A DNA stretch of 64,000 nucleotides. Source: Desulfitibacter alkalitolerans DSM 16504 (lineage in GTDB: Bacteria > Bacillota > DSM-16504 > Desulfitibacterales > Desulfitibacteraceae). Below are positions 60,767-64,000 of this stretch, one piece after another. Each line of letters begins with the position of its first letter. The stretch's first letter is position 1. Under the pieces are notes generated by a model. It saw only the letters and a program-made list of their open reading frames with translations. It was not told where the DNA came from and made no database searches. The stretch spans positions 106,949 through 170,948 of the forward strand of contig NZ_KK211104.1 in the NCBI RefSeq assembly GCF_000620305.1, written 5' to 3'. The translations under genes were made by a program, and so were the position numbers.

Positions 60767-60985
60767 TTAAACCTCACCTTTGTCTTTGGTAAAGGAGGGT
60801 GTACTCCCGGGCAAAGGGAGCTTTCCAGGTTGCCACTATTTGCCCGGGAATATTTTTTTAAAACCATGTTGTCTGCCCAAAGTTATTGATTTAAACCTAC
60901 CATAAATTAACTTTTAATACTATCTTCCATGTCAAGTTCCTCGCTTTTCATGTCTAAATCTCGTTTTCCATGTCGATTTTCTCAT
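60765..60985 (-). repeat. Dispersed repeat, copy C (left-truncated)
   Basis: Starts at CTTAAACCTCACCTTTG and continues with the core hairpin, the ATTTAAACCTACC block and the 21-bp units; one unit has a 1-bp deletion relative to copies A and B. The outer AAACCC...CACCACC segment is absent. Confidence 0.8.
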
Positions 60986-61044
60986 CTTTTGTTCTTTCCA
61001 GCCTTTTGCTCTGAATTTCTCCTGATTGGTGTGTACTTCATATT

Positions 61045-61560
61045 TTAATGTTTTTCTTCTGCTGTAATTAAATTAATCTCATCTATATCGATTGCATACA
61101 TTATGAATTCTGCTATTATAGTTTTGCCATCAGAAGCATATAGCGGGATCACTCGATCTTTACCAGCATTTGCTTTCTGCATGGCGAGAGCCTCCTCAGG
61201 ATTTTTTGGTTCTTCTCCATATAAATCGGTGGCATAAACATAACCTAATGTGCCATCAATGCCTTTTGCAAGAATTAAGTCAGGCTCAGTTTCAAAAGAA
61301 ACTGCAAAAAGAGAGGAACCATAGGTCTGCCCATATTCATTAACTCTGTAAACTTTGGAAGGATCAAAGTTTTCTTCAGTTATTATTTCATTAGTTTTGG
61401 CACAAATAAGTTGGCCTGTTTCATCTATTTTGTAATTTTTTTGAAAAAATACATCGTGTACCATAGCGTAGCTAATGCTAAAATAACCTAATATAGTAAC
61501 AAGAAGAATAACAACAGTTAATAATATGGTATTTTTTCCTTTATTCATTGTATATTTCAC
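61045..61560 (-). CDS. Membrane-anchored or secreted protein of unknown function
   Basis: 171 residues. N-terminal hydrophobic segment (residues ~10-32) with no Cys, acting as anchor or signal. Mature region starts KNYKIDETGQLICAKTNEIIT; VNEYGQTYGSSLFAVSFETEPDL is followed by VIPLYASDGKTIIAEF. Unrecognised. Upstream lie repeat copy D (47 bp away) and, beyond it, a c-di-GMP riboswitch on the same strand. Confidence 0.65.
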   Translation of the reverse strand: MKYTMNKGKNTILLTVVILLVTILGYFSISYAMVHDVFFQKNYKIDETGQLICAKTNEIITEENFDPSKVYRVNEYGQTYGSSLFAVSFETEPDLILAKGIDGTLGYVYATDLYGEEPKNPEEALAMQKANAGKDRVIPLYASDGKTIIAEFIMYAIDIDEINLITAEEKH

Positions 61561-61606
61561 CTCCTATTTAATGCTCCTTTCATTTCAATAGTTTAATAGA
61601 TATATA

Positions 61607-61890
61607 AACCCCCATAAATAACCACTCCCCTAACCTGTAATCTCTCCTTTACTTCAGGCTGGGATAGCTTGTCTTTGGTAAAGGAGGGTGTACTCCCGGG
61701 CAAATGGGTCTTTCCAGGGTGCCACTATTTGCCCGGGAATATTTTTTTAAAAAACCATGTTGTCTGCCCAAAGTTATTGATTTAAACCTACCATAAATTA
61801 ACGTTTAATACTATCTTCCATGTCAAGTTCCTCACTTTTAATGTCTAAAACCTCGTTTTTAATGTCAAAAACTTCGTTTTCTTGTAATTT
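61607..61890 (-). repeat. Dispersed repeat, copy D
   Basis: Carries the outer AAACCC-CATAAAT segment, the core hairpin TCCCGGGCAAA/TTTGCCCGGGAA and the 21-bp units, which here continue for an extra unit (AATGTCAAAAACTTCG). It lacks the GGTTTAG hairpin segment, as does copy B. The right end differs from copies A and B. Three more degenerate units occur at 62281-62340. Confidence 0.82.
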
Positions 61891-61906
61891 AGGTTAGTCC
61901 AAAAAT

Positions 61907-61949
61907 ACAAAAAAGCTGTCCCAGGTAATCCTGTTGAACAGCTTTTTGA
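61907..61949 (-). terminator. Riboswitch expression-platform terminator
   Basis: Minus-strand AAAAAGCTGTTC...GGGACAGCTTTTTT, an 8-bp stem with T run directly after the c-di-GMP aptamer. Confidence 0.75.
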
Positions 61950-61951
61950 CT

Positions 61952-62030
61952 TTGCAACCTGGCAGTCATGGCTTTTAGCTTTAGACCCATGGCTTTGCGT
62001 CACCATCTTTCAATGGCTTTGCCACTAATT
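61952..62030 (-). ncRNA. Cyclic-di-GMP-I (GEMM) riboswitch aptamer
   Basis: On the minus strand: GTGGCAAAGCCATTGAAAG, then ATGGTGACGCAAAGCCATGG, GTCTAAAGCTAAAAGCCATG and ACTGCCAGGTTGC. These are the GEMM-I landmarks in order: GGCAAA, a CC-AUU-GAAA-GAUGG P2 hairpin, the GACGCAAAGCC joining segment, a tetraloop-receptor P3 and the closing strand of P1. An intrinsic terminator follows, so c-di-GMP should control readthrough into repeat copy D and the gene at 61045-61560. Confidence 0.85.
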
Positions 62031-62403
62031 TTCAATATTGTATTATTTTATTAGACGTAACAAATCTTTAAAAGTTCCATTTTTGCTAAATTTTTAAAAT
62101 TCAACCTTACCCTTTAGTTTGAAACTTTCCGTTTTTTGAGCTTCACTGACACTTAAAAAACATAATCACTCTTGATACATAATGGAAGTCTAGCAAATAT
62201 TTTATCTTTTCTAATTTTGACTCCATTATTATCAAACATATATAATCTGGGATATATGGTTCTTAAAGTCATTTCATTCTGCCATGTCAAAATCCTAGTT
62301 ATTATGTCCAAAACTTCGTTTTTAATGTTAAAATTTCTTGTATTTTAAGTTAGTTCCAAAAAAAATCCTTGACGGCTGTAGAACCTGCAAGGATTTAAAT
62401 TTA
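62031..62403 (-). other. Interval with degenerate 21-bp units and a 39-codon frame
   Basis: Minus strand 62272-62153 encodes MTLRTIYPRLYMFDNNGVKI continuing to TAA, without a ribosome binding site; it may be a remnant. 62281-62340 contains three decayed ATGTC...CTCG/CTTCG units of the dispersed repeat. Confidence 0.3.
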
Positions 62404-63039
62404 TTACTCTAAACGAATCAATTCTCTCATTTCATAAAAATTAATGGTACCCAACTTTCTCCATTCCTGTATACACTCTTCAGATTCTATCAGAGCATCT
62501 AAAGAAATCTCAGCTATCATGTGGAAACCATAATCTCTATTCTTGCCTAACACCTCTTGTTCAATGAAGAATCTGTCTGAACCCATTGTTTCCAACAAGT
62601 CTTCAAATTCCTCATGTGTCCATGCATAAATTGTAAAGTTTTTAACCTTAATATCTCCACATACAATAAAGTAAAATTCTACCTTAGAATCTTTTTCAAC
62701 TATTTCATAAGCATCTTCCCATATGGTTGGTATATCTATCCAGAAATTATAAGTTGGGTTATAGTACGAAGTCGAAATTTCAATAACTTTTCTTTCAGTT
62801 CCATTATTCAATGTTTTATCTCTGTCCAGAGTATCATTAACTTCATTTATGCTTGTTCCTTTATTAGAATGATCATCATTTAATTGTTCTTTTAAGTCTT
62901 TTTTTGCCATTGTGGTATTTTTGTATTTTTGTTCATCCATTGCGTTATAGGAGCACCCTATAGACAGAAATAGCATTATTAACAAGGTAATAATTATTTT
63001 GATAGCTGCACCCCCCATGAAAATGCATTGCTTTAGCAA
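62404..63039 (-). CDS. Lipoprotein of unknown function
   Basis: 211 residues. Signal segment IIITLLIMLFLSIGCSYN gives a lipobox Cys at ~29. A charged linker follows (KKDLKEQLNDDHSNKG), then a domain of ~130 residues with TYNFWIDIPTIWEDAYEIVEKDSKVEFYFIV, resembling the folds of photosystem-assembly/DUF1795-like lipoproteins in pattern only. The gap to the upstream C39-like gene is 20 bp, so they form an operon. The start is uncertain (TTG 63039 or ATG 63018). Confidence 0.62.
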   Translation of the reverse strand: MLKQCIFMGGAAIKIIITLLIMLFLSIGCSYNAMDEQKYKNTTMAKKDLKEQLNDDHSNKGTSINEVNDTLDRDKTLNNGTERKVIEISTSYYNPTYNFWIDIPTIWEDAYEIVEKDSKVEFYFIVCGDIKVKNFTIYAWTHEEFEDLLETMGSDRFFIEQEVLGKNRDYGFHMIAEISLDALIESEECIQEWRKLGTINFYEMRELIRLE

Positions 63040-63059
63040 CCTATCTACATTATAACATA

Positions 63060-63752
63060 TTATTTAGGTGGATAAACCGCTACATTCCTTAGAGGTCTAT
63101 CCCCTATTAAAGTACTTAACCGTATTAGGCTTGAACTGCTAGAATCAGGGTCTGTCACCCAATAATCACTTAGATTGTATCCTGTTCCATATAAGTAGTT
63201 TACTAAAACATAATGTGATCTATCACTAGTGGCTTGTTTATAACCTACAATTACAGGCACGCCATCCAATAATGCATTTAGAGCTATATTATAAAAAACC
63301 TCTCTAGATGCATCCCATTCTAAAGTATCAAGATATACTAATCCCCATCCAGCTTTATTTGGTGCATCGTTCCAGACAAACGGGTTAGAGGAATCACCCA
63401 TATCAATGTTAGCTCTTTTGGGGTCAGTTTGTCTACCATATGATCTCATATTCATAGCAAAAGATGTGACAATACAGCCTGCATCTCCCAAAGTTTGACC
63501 CCTCCACTCCATGATGTCATCTTTCCACTCCTCATCCTTTTGATAAAAATGTGTTGTAGGGATATAGACATTGTATATTTGTTGAATTCCTATGTCAGAC
63601 CTTGGTTCAGCATATTTACCACTTACAGACGGTTCCATACGATAATTATCAAATGGTATATATTCTTTATCATATTCAATAAAATCGGCTAAACCCACAC
63701 TTGATACTAATAGAGTTGTCAAAACGATCAGGGTTAAAACTGTTTTTTTCAT
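63060..63752 (-). CDS. Secreted C39-like cysteine peptidase-fold protein
   Basis: 230 residues. Signal peptide ends near SSVGLADF. Peptidase_C39-like domain: YQKDEEWKDDIMEWRGQTLG is followed by the catalytic-type Cys in GDAGCIVTSFAMNMRSYG, and a His in SHYVLVNYLYG precedes the Asp in YWVTDPDS. The triad C-H-D is therefore present. A secreted papain-like protease or bacteriocin-type processing role is possible. First gene of a two-gene operon, with repeat copy E 108 bp upstream. Confidence 0.72.
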   Translation of the reverse strand: MKKTVLTLIVLTTLLVSSVGLADFIEYDKEYIPFDNYRMEPSVSGKYAEPRSDIGIQQIYNVYIPTTHFYQKDEEWKDDIMEWRGQTLGDAGCIVTSFAMNMRSYGRQTDPKRANIDMGDSSNPFVWNDAPNKAGWGLVYLDTLEWDASREVFYNIALNALLDGVPVIVGYKQATSDRSHYVLVNYLYGTGYNLSDYWVTDPDSSSSSLIRLSTLIGDRPLRNVAVYPPK

Positions 63753-63859
63753 TCTAAAACCTCCTAGTGAAAATTTTAATTATTTATCACACAAACATAG
63801 GCACCTATATATTCATTAAGATATTTTTCGATTTTACCAAAATTACTTTTTTACCACAA

Positions 63860-64000
63860 AAACCCTCATAAACACCACCTCCACAGCTCTTAATCTCTTT
63901 ACTTCAGGCTGGGAAAGGTTTAGAATAAGCTTAAACCTCACCTTTGCCTTTGGTAAAGGAGGGTGTACTCCCGGGCAAAGGGAGCTTTCCAGGTTGCCAC
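63860..64000 (-). repeat. Dispersed repeat, copy E, cut by the window end
   Basis: AACCCTCATAAACACCACCTCC, the Cys-free TTTACTTCAGGCTGGG block, the GGTTTAGAATAAGCTTAAACC hairpin and GTAAAGGAGGGTGTACTCCC are present up to CAGGTTGCCAC, where the window stops. Confidence 0.82.

Noticed and set aside
54304..64000. Integron cassette array with attC sites
   Set aside because: The repeats lack an evident GTTRRRY core with R/L box symmetry and no integrase is in the window; only the layout is cassette-like.
1..64000. tRNA or rRNA genes
   Set aside because: No cloverleaf with CCA-type end or rRNA segment was recognised on either strand, including a tRNA-Pyl.

Overview
The window reads as low-GC Firmicutes (Clostridia-like) chromosome. 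Genes carry strong GGAGG-type ribosome binding sites, there is a GerW/YtfJ sporulation protein, sigma-54 activators are abundant, and a trimethylamine methyltransferase gene is interrupted by an in-frame UAG (pyrrolysine). A species cannot be named from the sequence alone.

Region 1 (1-19.5 kb, all minus strand) is a methylamine/quaternary-amine module. It holds two or three MttB-superfamily methyltransferases (one truncated by the window start, one without pyrrolysine, one mttB with an amber codon), two sigma-54 enhancer-binding activators, a BCCT transporter, a thioredoxin reductase/thioredoxin pair of the kind that accompanies glycine/betaine reductases, a phosphodiesterase-family protein, and an OpuC-type ABC transporter followed by an MmgE/PrpD protein and a glutamine amidotransferase. 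The corrinoid protein, the corrinoid-activation protein and the pyl genes are not in the window.

Region 2 (20-36.7 kb, minus strand) is a carboxylate module. A tripartite tricarboxylate transporter (TctCBA) leads an apparent operon with MmgE/PrpD, a GntR regulator, a cyclase-family hydrolase, a nitrilase-family amidase, an FAD dehydrogenase, a 2x[4Fe-4S] ferredoxin and an aconitase. Next to it is a second operon (DRE-TIM acyl synthase, creatininase-family hydrolase, aminotransferase) and a third sigma-54 activator. Near-consensus -24/-12 elements stand before seven transcription units of regions 1 and 2, with a weaker eighth, so the whole 36 kb looks like one sigma-54 regulon.

Region 3 (37-47.3 kb) is housekeeping/envelope: a sigma/anti-sigma pair with two polymer-forming membrane proteins, and a second ECF sigma gene split by an IS110 element. 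The insertion can be placed to the base because the sigma reading frame rejoins across an AG/CT core. Downstream are its anti-sigma factor, a DUF2953 protein, GerW, a Crp/Fnr regulator and an MTH865-like protein.

Region 4 (47.3-64 kb) is accessory DNA: nucleotidyltransferase/HEPN toxin-antitoxin genes and their debris, a structured candidate RNA, several insertion sequences (a DDE element, an IS3 carrying an ORF-less group II intron, an IS200 whose HUH motif is deleted), and a set of small secreted proteins and lipoproteins. These are punctuated by at least five same-orientation copies of an unrecognised repeat of up to ~320 bp, four of them upstream of secreted-protein genes or remnants. A cyclic-di-GMP-I riboswitch lies upstream of one copy. 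The repeat/secreted-gene array is the least explained feature of the window.
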